Assembly (NCBI GenBank): GCA_902702965.1
Contig: CACRXP010000030.1
Span: 1,139,217 to 1,203,216, forward strand
Length of the DNA: 64,000 nt
Reading direction: 5' to 3'
Source of the DNA: Spirometra erinaceieuropaei
Taxonomy: Eukaryota; Platyhelminthes; Cestoda; Diphyllobothriidea; Diphyllobothriidae
Shown: positions 44,089-53,698 of the stretch, piece by piece
Numbering within the stretch: the stretch's first letter is position 1
How the letters are laid out: each line of letters opens with the position of its first letter
The notes under the pieces: generated by a model
The model's input: the letters and a program-made list of their open reading frames with translations, nothing else
Databases searched by the model: none
What the model was told of the DNA's origin: nothing
Made by a program: the position numbers and the translations under genes

Positions 44089-44988
44089 CTAGTTTCTTTT
44101 AAAACTTTTGGCTTTCTGATTGTAATCTGTCCTGTCCAATACGACCGTGGAACGTCCATTGTCCGCAGGCACGATAACGAGATCGTTGTCGGCCCCGAGT
44201 TCCTTAAGTGCATCGTACTCGACCTTGGAAAGCACGTCGCGCGGCCTATGAGCCATGAAGAGGGAGGACACTTGGTGTCGAATGAGGTTCTTCGTTTCGT
44301 CTGTCGCTCCCGTCTGGCTGAGGATTTATTCCACTGCTGCGATCATGTTGGCAGGTTTGGCATCGGCTGTGTTGAATGAGACCTCATGCCGTAAAACCTG
44401 CATTTGTTCCTCCGTCAGTTCCTTTGACGACAAGTTGTGCACCAGTTTGTCGTTCTTGGGTGACATTGGAGCAAGCAGCTTACGAAATTTGCTCTCTAAG
44501 GCTGCTTCGCGCGTTGCTTTATGTTCGTGGGTTCGTTCGGCCAGCCTCTGCTGAAGCAGTTGTATGCCGTCCTCGCCCATGAACTCGCAGCACCCTGCTT
44601 TCTCTTGGTCAATCCTCTGACGGTATTTGCGAATCCGTGAGTGACAGTCTTGAAGGAGTACTCGGATCATTCGTCGGTTGTGCTGAAGTACTGCACGTCT
44701 CGCCAGCTCTGTTTTGACCGGAGGTTTGTATGAAGCACACTTCGACAGCACATTGTTGTCGAGACACTTGTGCAGAAATTTAATCTGCGCATATGTAGAC
44801 GACTCTCGAAGGGCAAAGGTTTCCCACCGTCGAGCCGATCGGAGCGCTTCGCGCCCAAAAAGATTGCTGATAGAAGCGAACATGCGCGTTCCAGGTAGCA
44901 GTTCAGAAGATGAAGTTGCGATCACTGGTACAAGAAATTTATTGGCCTGACGTTTCGGATTCTCACTCAAATCCATCATCAGAGACAT
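44089..44988 (-). pseudogene. PLE N-terminal frame, one internal stop
   Basis: Reading from 44988, 220 codons run to a TAA at 44326-44328. The same frame then continues for about 79 more codons to 44089. It starts 'MSLMMDLSENPKRQANKFLV' (overlapping the hammerhead-like motif). Next comes a helical, charged, coiled-coil-like region (about residues 70-200, many Arg/Glu/Gln/Leu), then 'AHRPRDVLSKVEYDALKEL' and 'IVPADNGRSTVVLDRTDYNQ', the conserved block just before RT. That only one stop interrupts ~300 codons makes this the best preserved PLE coding segment here. RT itself is missing. Confidence 0.85.
44945..44986 (-). ncRNA. hammerhead-like ribozyme motif, most complete
   Basis: Minus strand: GTCT, CTGATGA, T, GGATTT-GAGTGA-GAATCC (stem II, five pairs plus one G-U), GAAA, ACGTC (the last A of GAAA overlaps ACGTC) and AGGC. 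GTCT and AGGC form a 4-bp stem I with one G-U. ACGU before the C is self-complementary and can serve as stem III between two RNAs, with cleavage expected after GTC. Hammerheads of this minimal kind have been described in PLE terminal repeats. One extra T after CTGATGA departs from the textbook core. Confidence 0.55.
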
Positions 44989-45394
44989 TCGCAGATAAAG
45001 GTGATGGTGGCACCAGGAGTGCAGTATTTATACCACGTGGCTGCCGTGGGACCATATGCGTACTGTAATTAACAGCTTTCGCATTCGTCGCTAGGGTCGT
45101 AATTGACGCGATGAGGGCTTGTCAGTCCGCGTCCTTGTGAGGATTGCTCGGCAAATTGGCTTACAGTCATTGGGATAATGGCTCGCCTGCGCCCTCCCCA
45201 CGTGACTGACTCCCCTGCCCAGGGAAAATCTCAGCACGGAATATGGTAACGAGAGGTCATTGTGCTTGCTGATGGTTTGCGGGCCTGAGAAGCATGATTC
45301 GAGCAGCTCGCGACTCACGCGATTGTCACCCCTTGCGAGGATTCCGGCCTCTTGAAACTTGAAAATATGGCCGGGTCCCGTCGAATGAGCCGTC

Positions 45395-46058
45395 TCACTG
45401 CTTCTGCGTGCTCGGCAATTTGCGTACGGAGTAATTTCCCAGTTTCTTCGACGCAGTTGCTATGTCCGCAACTTCATCAGATCCAGTAAACGACTCTTGA
45501 TGTTTCCTGCCGTGGTACCTGATGGCTGCTTCCGGCCTGTGAGCAACCCCATTTCCAAGTGGAGTGAGATGATGATTGACGGCTTCCGGGATTTTCTTCA
45601 CGCACGGAAGCGTCCGCCAAAATTTGGGGCCTGTTGGATTTGTTCTCTGGTATCGTTTTCGTATGCACTGGTTAACAAAGTTGGGCGGGCAGCCATTGGC
45701 TCTCAGTACCCGTCGAAAATATTGTAATTCAGAAACCCTGCCTTTCATTTTACTGCAGTGCTACTCAACGCGCCGGTATAGCACCCTCACGCAATTGCGT
45801 TTGTGAAGGATCGGATGATTGCTGTTGCAGTTTGGTATTTGCGTCGTGTTTGTCACTTTCCTGAACATTGGTTTTTAGGCCATCACAATCTTTGCGGCAG
45901 ACGAGGACACCCAGGAAGGCCAGCTTGTTGTTTTCTTTCTCCTCCATAGTAAATTGAACGTCCGGGAAGACGGCGCTGAGATGTTCTTTGAATTCTAGCA
46001 CCTGATCCCCTTCAGTGATGACGAAGGTATCATCCACATATCGAGCCCAGAACTCCAA
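45395..46058 (-). pseudogene. PLE RT and linker frames
   Basis: The frame at 45765-46058 has 'EFWARYVDDTFVITEGDQVL' (catalytic YVDD), 'VQFTMEEKENNKLAFLGVLV' (where FLDVLV is usual) and 'RKDCDGLKT', then a frameshift. The frame at 45395-45748 has 'VSELQYFRRVLRANGCPPNF', 'KFWRTLPCVKKIPEAVN' and 'GNGVAHRPEAAI' before a second shift. Domain order is that of an intact PLE. A frame change between 45748 and 45765 removes the YRK block. Confidence 0.85.
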
Positions 46059-46117
46059 CCATTGTAGGACCGCCTTGGCTAGGATTCCCGAAATCGGCGA
46101 GCCAATTGGCGAACCAA

Positions 46118-46385
46118 CTGCGCCAGGTGCGTCAGTGCGCAGGTTTGTGTTTCTGGTCCCAGCTGCTGGTCAGGATTATGATTGGCTGGATGAAGGCAAA
46201 ATAAGCCCGAAATAGTACTGTATCAATCTACCAGCATTCTCTGTCGCCCCTCCTCACTGCTATTATGACTTGGCCGACTTCGGCCTTGTAATTGGTTGCC
46301 TGTTCGTGAACTTTGCCGCGCATAGGGAGCTTGTTTGCTTTGGGAAGCCAATAGATCTGTGTGCGCCCAGTCCTGATTGAAGGGT
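46118..46385. repeat. R4 repeat abutting the PLE truncation
   Basis: It matches 17045-17320: GCGCCAGGTGCGTCAGTGCG, GGTCCCAGCTGCTGGTCAGGATTATGATTGGCTG, CTGTATCAATCTACC, TGGCCGACTTCGG and TTGTTTGCTTTGGGAAGCCAATAGATC. The PLE RT frame ends where R4 begins. Confidence 0.75.
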
Positions 46386-46628
46386 GCGGTATCTTCAACG
46401 CACTCTCACTCAACTCATCCTCCCCTGCCCACCTCTCCCTGGGAAATACGATGGGCAGTATGGATCAAGAGGGTTAATCCATCATGTCGTGTAAGGGTTT
46501 ATTACACAATCTCGTAGGAGCCCACTAGATAGCCAACTCCCATGCTATTAGGAAGAAGGAGCCACTAAGAATAAAAGAGAGGACTTACTCCTCGAAACTC
46601 ACTGTCGTTTAGGAAATTACTTGGGAGA
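46386..46628. other. short unassigned stretch
   Basis: No named feature; it lies between R4 and the plus-strand GIY-YIG frame. Confidence 0.3.
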
Positions 46629-47357
46629 ATGTGCATTTATTCATTCACTTGCTCCTGTGGAGCAGGATACATCGGCCGCACAACGAGACGCCTGGTAAAG
46701 AGGGTGCGTGAACATATGCCCGCCTGGCTAGACAGAGGTGAGAGCCGGTCGATTTCGGGTTCTATTCTCGCGCATTTAACCGATACGAACCACCGAGTTG
46801 ATGCCAAGAAAGCATTTCAGGTTGTCTACCGGACACCAACGTGCTTCTCTAAAGGCCTACGCCAACGGATACCAGCAACGGCCGAGGCAGTAGCTATACG
46901 GTTAGCGAATCCGGTGTTAAGCTGTCAGAAAACTCTGATACAAGCGCTTTCGCTGCCGTGGCCAACGCCAACCCCAAGGGATGAAGCCATGCCGCCTCAA
47001 ATCCCTAATCACGATGATGGGTACTCCGTGTACTCAACCCAAGAACATCACTCAAAGACTCTTTTAACCCCTCCCCTAGTTCTGACGACTAACACCCGCC
47101 GACCTTCTCATGCGGACGGCGTGGGGATGATGAGTGTTAGTGACATAATAGCCCTTGAGGCATCTATAAACATTGTTGATTTTGTACGTTTTCATTCCTC
47201 CATGCAATTGTATTGGCCTGAGGAAGAATTACCGAAAACGCGTGTTCGCCAACTTGACTTGTCAAAAATTATTGTTTTAGTTTATTTACTTATCATACAA
47301 ACAACACAGGTATTAGGCAAAAGCCTAGACACATGTTTCGCGATATTCTGTCATTGA
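46629..47357 (+). CDS. PLE GIY-YIG endonuclease frame, 242 codons
   Basis: Plus-strand open frame with the most complete endonuclease in the window. Residues 1-30 hold 'CIYSFTCSCGAGYIGRTTRR' with GIY (as CIY), CxC and YIG motifs, followed by 'LVKRVREH' with the Arg and His usual for the family. A 'LAHLTDTNHRVD' block lies near residue 57, and 'ATAEAVAIRLANP' (about 85-98) carries the expected catalytic Glu and the Asn. Residues after ~110 have no known domain and may be read-through. No RT precedes it on this strand, so the Met is only the first in a truncated copy. Role: nicks target DNA to prime reverse transcription. Confidence 0.8.
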   Translation: MCIYSFTCSCGAGYIGRTTRRLVKRVREHMPAWLDRGESRSISGSILAHLTDTNHRVDAKKAFQVVYRTPTCFSKGLRQRIPATAEAVAIRLANPVLSCQKTLIQALSLPWPTPTPRDEAMPPQIPNHDDGYSVYSTQEHHSKTLLTPPLVLTTNTRRPSHADGVGMMSVSDIIALEASINIVDFVRFHSSMQLYWPEEELPKTRVRQLDLSKIIVLVYLLIIQTTQVLGKSLDTCFAIFCH

Positions 47358-47460
47358 ATGACACAGCTACGAGGAGTTCGGCTCATCCGTAAGTCCCCCC
47401 CCCGGCGTTCCCTGTGTGCTTCGTAGACCTTGCGAAAGTTTTAAATTTTCTCAGAATTAA
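47318..47460 (+). repeat. dispersed repeat R3, copy 3
   Basis: It holds GGCAAAAGCCTAGACACATG, ATATTCTGTCATTGAATGAC, GAGTTCGGCTCATCC, then CCCCGGCGTTCCCTGTG and a TTTAAATTTTCTCAGAATTAA end. Order and spacing are as at 2943-3050 and 3510-3590 combined, which suggests that the 2.9-3.6 kb locus is the same repeat with R1 inserted. Confidence 0.6.
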
Positions 47461-47499
47461 AGTCAGAAGAAGGAAAATCATACAGAGGAGGCTGAAGCA

Positions 47500-48840
47500 C
47501 AGCTGACCGACTACTTGTAAGGACTTCAATCGGATAGTTGCATAAGCGAACACGACCCGGAGCGTCTCTGACCCGTCGGCAGGCATATGTGTTGGTTAGA
47601 TGACTTGCCAAGTATCCACAAAGATGGCACACCGGTTCATCCAATTGCAGATATGGGGAGCTTATTGCACTATGCGATAGCAAAATGGCTAGCAGGAAAA
47701 CTTAATCCCCCCTGCAGTATCGGGGTACTTTTAAATTCGGTAACGGCGTGAAAAACCTCGACATAAACGGAATGTCTCGTCGGTTTTTACAAAGGCATCG
47801 GTCATGGAAACCTTCAAGCCCCTCTGCAACTTCATCAACTCCAATTACAGGGATATATGAATGCCAGTGAATGCCCCAGGGAATAGTTATTGAGGTGCAC
47901 CTTGAACGTGCAATTCCTGTTTGGCAACTGTCTGTATAGACAGATGGACGGAGGAACTACGGGCTCGCCCCATGGTTCGCTTTTAACAAATATATTCTAG
48001 GGAAAGTTAAAATCAATCCAGCTTCTTCATCACATGAACTGTCAGAGACGCTATGGGTACTGTGAGGAGGATATATTTGTGATTGCGCCCGAATAATAGG
48101 ACGTTTCAGTTCTAATGCATGGTACAAAGCAGTCGTACCCATCAGTCAAATTTGCGCTGAAAGAAGAGCGGCCCGATTTGCCTCCATTTCTAGACAGTCT
48201 TCTCAGCAGAAGACCCGATGGTAGTATTCTACATAGCGTCTATCGTAAGGTGACGCGATCCGCCGATATTACACCAAATTTAGGAGTCTAGTACCGCCAG
48301 ACTCGAAACGTAATTTGGTCTGCTGTTTGACACAAAGGATGAGAAAAAATTTTCTCGACTGATAGTATCGAGAGAGAGACAGAGAGGTTGTATGAGATTG
48401 TCCAAAGTACCCCTCGCCAGAACGAGTATCCTGGTCGATTCATTGCTACGAACATGGCCAGAAGACTACCAAAAGAAAAGGAGATTTATCAGAGTCCCAT
48501 TTCGAGGGGAGGCGCCGAGGGAGATTTTAAGGAGGTACTTAAGCCAAGCTATATCACGAACCTCTCCAAAAACCCGCCGCCGCCTGTAATCTTCTTTATT
48601 ATTCCCATCGTATACGTGGAGAACGGGGACAAACTGCCGGCCCACGCCACTTCTGTGTGTAAATAAGATGGTTCGACAGAGACAAGGGAGACCGAAATGA
48701 CCATTTCTGGCTTATTAATCGTCATCAGTCGGTCGTACCCAATTCCAAGTGTGATTTACTTTAGTACCTTTGTTCATGGAGTTTGGCACTCTACCCTATG
48801 TGCCACGGGCCCGTTGTCCTGTCAGTTGTGATCGGAAATG
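47500..48840 (+). mobile_element. Penelope-like RT with linker, group III, plus strand
   Basis: Plus strand, heavily frameshifted. 'PSIHKDGTPVHPIADMG' and 'LLHYAIAKWLAGKL' (47608-47700) open RT. They are followed by 'LDINGMS' near 47760, 'LFGNCLYRQMDGGTTGSPHG' near 47930, a (D)DIFVI box near 48075, 'DLPPFLDSLLSRRPDGSILH' and 'SVYRKVTRSA' near 48230. The linker 'RFIRVPFRGEAPREILRRYL' (about 48490) ends with 'GDKLPAHATSVC' at 48660. Then a ~90-bp segment shared with the SINE core intervenes, and weak GIY-YIG-like sequence reaches 48840 where a palindromic element begins. It may be the missing 5' partner of a group III endonuclease. Confidence 0.8.
48659..48765 (-). repeat. SINE-core-like segment between RT linker and endonuclease
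   Basis: GTAAATAAGATGG, then ACAAGGGAGACCGAAATGACC and GGCTTATTAATCGTCATCAG: on the minus strand this is the SINE core. It begins with a splice-donor-like GTAAAT at the end of the PLE linker frame and ends near CCAATTCCAAG (an AG acceptor-like site). A closely similar segment precedes the endonuclease fragment at 49838. Confidence 0.55.
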
Positions 48841-48847
48841 CCAGTTA

Positions 48848-49680
48848 GAGTAAGTGGGCTAACTCATGAAATGTCAACCGAAAGTTCGAAACGCATTTTA
48901 GTTTCTAAAAGATTAATTAAGTAGGGTTGTAACACTAATCATCCTGCAGCATAATTCTGTAATATTTTAGTTATCACAGGATGCCTGCTTTCGAATGAAC
49001 TTCCTTCCGGTGGCATGCAAAAACTACACTCCGCACAAAATGACTATTTATGTAATACGCATTTTTCTCAAATAAATTTGAACCCGACCAGCCGTCGCAG
49101 TTGCATTCAGGGTTTCCAAATTCCAAGCTGTATATTTTCCGCGTGCGAAAAACCACATACTTCTCCACGGTACTCAGAGGAAACCATATGGGGTTCATAA
49201 ATGTAGCATTGGATTTGATACACATTGTTAACTTTACAAGCCACATTGGTAAATGCAGAGACATGACGTCTTATGAACGGCCATTTCACGGTCTTAATAG
49301 TCTCACAATGAGAAACTTATAAAAAACCTAATTATGTCCCTCCTTAGAATATAAGATTGAAAGAACGCGTAATTTCCTACCGAATTAGCGGAAGAATGCG
49401 TATTTTTGTGCATGTTTTCCATAAACTATACTTAGACTTTTAGGGACATAGAAAATCAATGAGAAAACGCATGCTAATTAAGTAGTCATTTTTATACAGT
49501 ATAGTTTTTGTATGCAGCCGAAAGGAAGTTCATTCGAAAGCCGGCATTTTGAGATAATTGAATTATTATGGATTTATGCTGCAGGCTGACTAGTTTTACA
49601 ACCCTACTTAATTAACCTTTCCGAATCGAAAGTGCATTTCGGATTTTCAGTTGACATTTTATGAGTTAGCCCACCTACTG
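48848..49680. mobile_element. family A palindromic element, internally deleted
   Basis: GAGTAAGTGGGCTAACTCATG follows TA (48846-48847). The right end is ATGAGTTAGCCCACCTACTG with TA at 49681-49682. About 150 bp are missing from the inner left arm after 49070. The centre and right arm are complete. It interrupts or abuts the group III PLE. Confidence 0.85.
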
Positions 49681-49744
49681 TATGAGAGATAGGCGCTCGT
49701 TCCGTTAGAAACCTGGCATGCAGTCGCACAACGACTAGTATAAG

Positions 49745-50079
49745 ATGTAAATAAAATGGTAGCAAAAAAGAAAAGTGCGACTGAAATGGCTATTTCCGGC
49801 TCATTAACCGTTGTCAGCCAGTCATATCCAACCCCTTCTATGCGTATTTGCTCATTTACTTCCTCCCATGGGGCAAAATATATTGGTTGCACGAGGCGAC
49901 GTTTTTCCAAAATAATAAGCGAACATCTTCCAGCGGGGATACGGGAGAGTCGAATAAAGAACGTCAATGCCTCTATTAAAAAGTTCGATCGTTTCACAAC
50001 TACACTGCGATGCAAGATGTTTACTAGAAGTTTCGATCACGGACACGACAATACTCAGCAGTGCATTTGTTTCGCGTAA
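49745..50079 (+). pseudogene. GIY-YIG fragment preceded by SINE-core-like segment
   Basis: The open frame 49756-50079 fuses SINE-core-like sequence (about 25 codons) to 'MRICSFTSSHGAKYIGCTRR' and 'FSKIISEHLPAGI', a GIY-YIG start like that at 46629. The CxC motif is lost (SSHG), then 'NASIKKFDRF' corresponds to the ILAHL block. Similarity fades after ~70 codons, before the catalytic Glu. A remnant of a group III PLE. Confidence 0.65.
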
Positions 50080-51697
50080 CTTTACAAGCGCAGAAGTGTG
50101 CATGGTGTGGGGATCACCGACGGTCAGGCTTTGAACTCACTTAGTCTGTTTTGGTAGTCATGACCCTCTTTTTGTTACGTTTTTGGAAAGTTAAGTTGAG
50201 CCTTTTCGGTCATCGACACAGCTATTCAATATTCCCTTTTACTACAGCGATTCTGCGTTGTGTAAGAATACGGTTGTCCCGCTGGGATCGGAAGTTGGTG
50301 GTTTTGTCGAGTGGTTAAGCTGTTTAACTTTCCGAGTGCAGTCGGTTCTGTATCTTCGTATACAATCGTGTGAAATCTTAGAACAGTTAGTGACTAGCAT
50401 AGTGGACACTATTCTGGCCAGAAAATTCATTGATGTGTCGTTTAATGGGGCGAGGTTCACTGTTTAGCGGAAAACGACACTTCTTGCCCGACATGAAACA
50501 GTGGTTTATATTGAAGAGTCAGTCGTTTTCCGTGTGCTGATTTATTGAACTAACGTTCATGCCGCGCAATTAGCTCTTGTAAGCTATTCTGGAATGAGTG
50601 AAACACACCGAACTTAGAGGGTAGTAGATTAGAGCCACGACCCTGTACTTATGAAGCCCTTACGCAAATTCTTTACTTCGCAAACGCAAGGTTCGTTTGG
50701 ACGGTAGTCGGAATCACAACAGCGGTTAGGAAAGACTACATACTCAGATGAAATCGTCTACCTCTGTGTCGAATTCTCCCGACGCCTTGAGAGCAGAACC
50801 GTTTGACACTTACCTTCATCTGGCAGCTCTGCATAGCTGACAGTTCGAGGCAGTATTAAAACAGCAGATTCTTAGGGGGGGGGGGGGTTCAAAGTTGGCC
50901 GAGAATTTCCAATCTGTTTGACTATTCTCTTAATCAAAAGAATTCGCAGTTGATGAATGTAACTTTACGATTATCCATCAACTGGCCAGTACAGTGATAT
51001 ATCTCAAAAGTAGGGGAAAATCGATAACAACTAATTGTGGATTATCTGAGAAAAGGGGTTGAGGACTGCTTGGACATCCAATATGTGAGCGAGAGATTAG
51101 TCTAGCTCGGTAGTTCGGGAATGACACCGTTTGATTGGGTCTGCGTTTTGTACCTGTAACCCGACAAGGAGGGATGAGAGGAGGAATATGCGGGACACAG
51201 CGTGGGTCGGAGTATCTGCAGGGCTTAAAGAATAATCTTCTGCCCTCACAGCGTTGCGTTGGCTACCCGTATTGTCACCGCCTCCTCCACCCCCAAGCAC
51301 AGGATTTTAGTGCCTTTTCGTCACCTTGAAAATGGTTTGAAGTGTATGACTGATGTTTACCCGGTGGCCGCTGTCAGCTAGGTGGGGCAAATTGCGCGAA
51401 GAATGGACTTCCCATGTCGTGACTTGGCCAAACTGGATGGTGCTGTCGCATCCGCTTACCAACTCTCACTTTTTGCAGTGTTTTCATGGGCATTCAGGTA
51501 GATTTATTCGTCACCGACATGGGCTCACCGCTGTCCTGCCCAATCGCTTTCTTCCCCTTTTCCCCTAATTAGGTGTCTAAGCACCAAACTTCATTTTTTT
51601 GCGGTTAGACTTGAAATGAAGTTGCTAATCAGCTTCTAAGGCTGAAATACGACATAATGTTGTAATATGAGTAGGCACGAATTAACATCAATACTTG
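50080..51697. other. unassigned sequence
   Basis: It holds a run of 13 G at 50875-50887. Frames of up to ~72 codons only, none recognised. Confidence 0.35.
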
Positions 51698-52319
51698 CAG
51701 TGCGTGACCGATCTCATGAAATGTTGGCCGAAATTCTGAAATGTGTTTTCGACTAGGAAGAAATACTTATGTAGGGTTGTAATATTGATTAGCATGTAGC
51801 ATAATCCTATAACATTTCGAACTCGCCAGGATATCGGCTTTTGAAGGTACTTCTTTTTGACCTTCTGCAGAAACCGCGATCTGCAAAAAATGACTACTTA
51901 AGCAGCAGAATTTTTCGTGTTGATTTTCGATGGTCTTACAAATTCAAATATATTTTATAGAAAACGTGCACAAAATATGCCTTTTTAATCGTTCGGCAGC
52001 CAATCACATTGTTTTCATATTTTATACCTGAAATCGTATATGAAGGTTTTAAAAAAGTTTCTAATTATGAGATTTTTAAGACCGTGCGATGTCCATCTAT
52101 ACAACATCGTACATGTCCGTTTACCAAGGTTTCTCATGGAATGTACAACACAGTCCGGATCCACTGCAAAATTTTATAAGCTCTATATAGTGTCTTCTTA
52201 AAGGAATAGATGAATGTATGATTTTCATTACGCGGAAAGCACGCACCTTGCAGACTGAAATCACTAAACGCTAATGCAGTGGCAGATCTGGCTCAAAATT
52301 ATCCGGGAATTGGTAAACA

Positions 52320-53097
52320 GGTAACAATCGAGAGATGGCATCCAAAAAATCCGTTGTTTAGAAATAATACCTTTACCAGTGGACTCAAACGCATTCAGAA
52401 TATATCAGCGGTTGTAGACCTACTTTCACGCACTACTTGGACTTTCGACGACGGCCTAACATGGGCTGGCCGAACGAACATCGCAGGAGGTTATATGGAC
52501 GATGGTCGCTGTTACCCAACCTTCCCCATCGTTACACGTGTACGCCTGATTATACGGCATACATTCGCATTATGGCATTCTATTAGAAAACAAAATCACT
52601 TTTAAATAGGATAAGTCTGCACAACATGGAACGGGAACAGTTCCCAGGTATCTGTCAAAGACATGGCATTGAGGCCAAACCGAAGACGATACTGTACTTC
52701 GTCTATGTGAGCCCACACAACTCGACAACATACAGGGCCTCCCTCGTGGAGTTTCCTCCAGTATGCCTCAATGGCATTAGTGTAGCGTCCGGTGGTAGGG
52801 TCCTTGAGGTTCTTTGAGGGGTTAACAGAGAAATGTAGATAACCTTTTGAGAGAAGACGATTAAACGCCTTCCACTCGTCCGTTACCACTATACTGCATT
52901 TGGCGACCCATTTTGTAATAACGGAACGGAGAGCGGGCCAACGTCGATCATTCACCTGTTTAAATAAGGCTTTCCGTCGGCTAGTATCGTACATCCTGAC
53001 TAGCCACTACCCATAAAACCCCTTTTGTCATCTGTCCCTTATGTCAAGCTGCTTTGGTTAGGCGGAATTTTTTGGGTGCCATCTCCCGATTGTTATC
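52320..53097. mobile_element. Merlin-type DNA transposon, internally deleted, nested
   Basis: About 778 bp with ~34-bp terminal inverted repeats: GGTAACAATCGAGAGATGGC at the left, and at the right end the complement of GATAACAATCGGGAGATGGC. Both run on into an A-rich CCAAAAAAT block. The flanks GGTAAACA and AGAAAACA look like a diverged 8-bp target duplication, the length usual for Merlin. It carries the transposase remnant at 52602-52994. The 52340-52600 part has no recognisable coding sequence. Confidence 0.75.
52602..52994 (-). pseudogene. Merlin transposase C-terminal half
   Basis: Minus-strand frame of 130 codons. 'NDRRWPALRSVITKWV' leads into 'SIVVTDEWKAFNRLLSKGYL' (second catalytic Asp), 'HFSVNPSKNLKDPTTGRYTN', 'AIEAYWRKLHEG' (catalytic Glu) and 'RFGLNAM'. 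Exactly 36 residues separate the Asp of TDEW from the Glu of AIEAYW, the DD36E spacing of Merlin/IS1016-type transposases. The N-terminal zinc finger and first Asp should lie to the right, but only ~65 bp separate the frame from the repeat, so they have been deleted. The intact spacing suggests fairly recent activity. Confidence 0.8.
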
Positions 53098-53468
53098 AGA
53101 AAACATTTTTCAAACCTAAATATATACTTTCTTCTGGTATAACATATGGAAACAATGTACGTTGTTGCCAAACGAGTAAAAAGGGACATATTTTGTGCAC
53201 GTTTTCTATAAAATATATTTGAATTTATAAGACCATCGAAAATCAACACGAAAAATGCATATCACTTAGGTAGTAGTTTTTTGCTGAGGGCGGTTTCTCA
53301 GTAGGTCAAAAAGGAGCGCATCCGGAAGCCGACATCCTGATGAGTCCGAAACGCTATAGGATTATGCTGCATGCTAATGAATGTTAAAACCCCACTTAAT
53401 TAATTCTTCCTAATTGAAAACACATTTCAGAATTTCGGCCAACATTTCATGAGATCGGTCTCGCACTG

Positions 53469-53698
53469 TACTATACTTAATTTATACTTCAAAATCTTTC
53501 ATGTCGCTGTTCGTCCACGAATACAGCGTACACTAGTAAACGACTTATAATTGCTTAAAATCCGTCGTTGAATTAGAGATTCGCTTTCCTTTCAAATAAG
53601 AATTCGCCATTTTTTATTCGTAAACGGAACAACGCACGGGAAATACAATGTAGTACTTAAAAAAAGTAAATTACATATAGTGTCCGAGGGTAAAATTG
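53469..53698. other. short unassigned spacer
   Basis: AT-rich sequence between two palindromic elements. Confidence 0.3.

Larger units (their letters stand above)
44089..46117 (-). mobile_element. tail-to-head Penelope-like element, group I
   Basis: Minus strand, read leftwards: RT from 'GSPISGILAKAVLQWLEF' and 'ARYVDDTFVI' (46117-45765); linker and endonuclease with frameshifts (45395-45748, 'AHRPEAAI'); 'SRELLESCFSGPQ' and the tail (45091-45318); terminal repeat with TATAAATACTGCAC near 45025. The hammerhead-like motif (44945-44986) follows, then directly the N-terminal frame of a second unit (44988-44326 and 44271-44089). The 3' part of one copy feeding into the 5' part of the next is the tandem/pseudo-LTR layout known for PLEs. 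Truncated at both ends. Confidence 0.9.
51698..53468. mobile_element. family B palindromic element, split by a nested transposon
   Basis: Ends CAGTGCGTGACCGATCTCATG and ATGAGATCGGTCTCGCACTG. TA follows on the right (53469-53470); the left flank is TG, a likely mutation of TA. Removing 52320-53097 leaves ~993 bp, the usual length, and the block CACGCACCTTGCAGACTGAA...CAAACCTAAATATA then matches the complement of 42965-43035 in copy 1. Confidence 0.85.

Noticed and set aside
46629..47357. Host GIY-YIG nuclease gene (SLX1 or similar)
   Set aside because: The CIY...CSCG...YIG pattern and the neighbouring RT of the same group point to a PLE endonuclease, and no host-type accessory domain follows.
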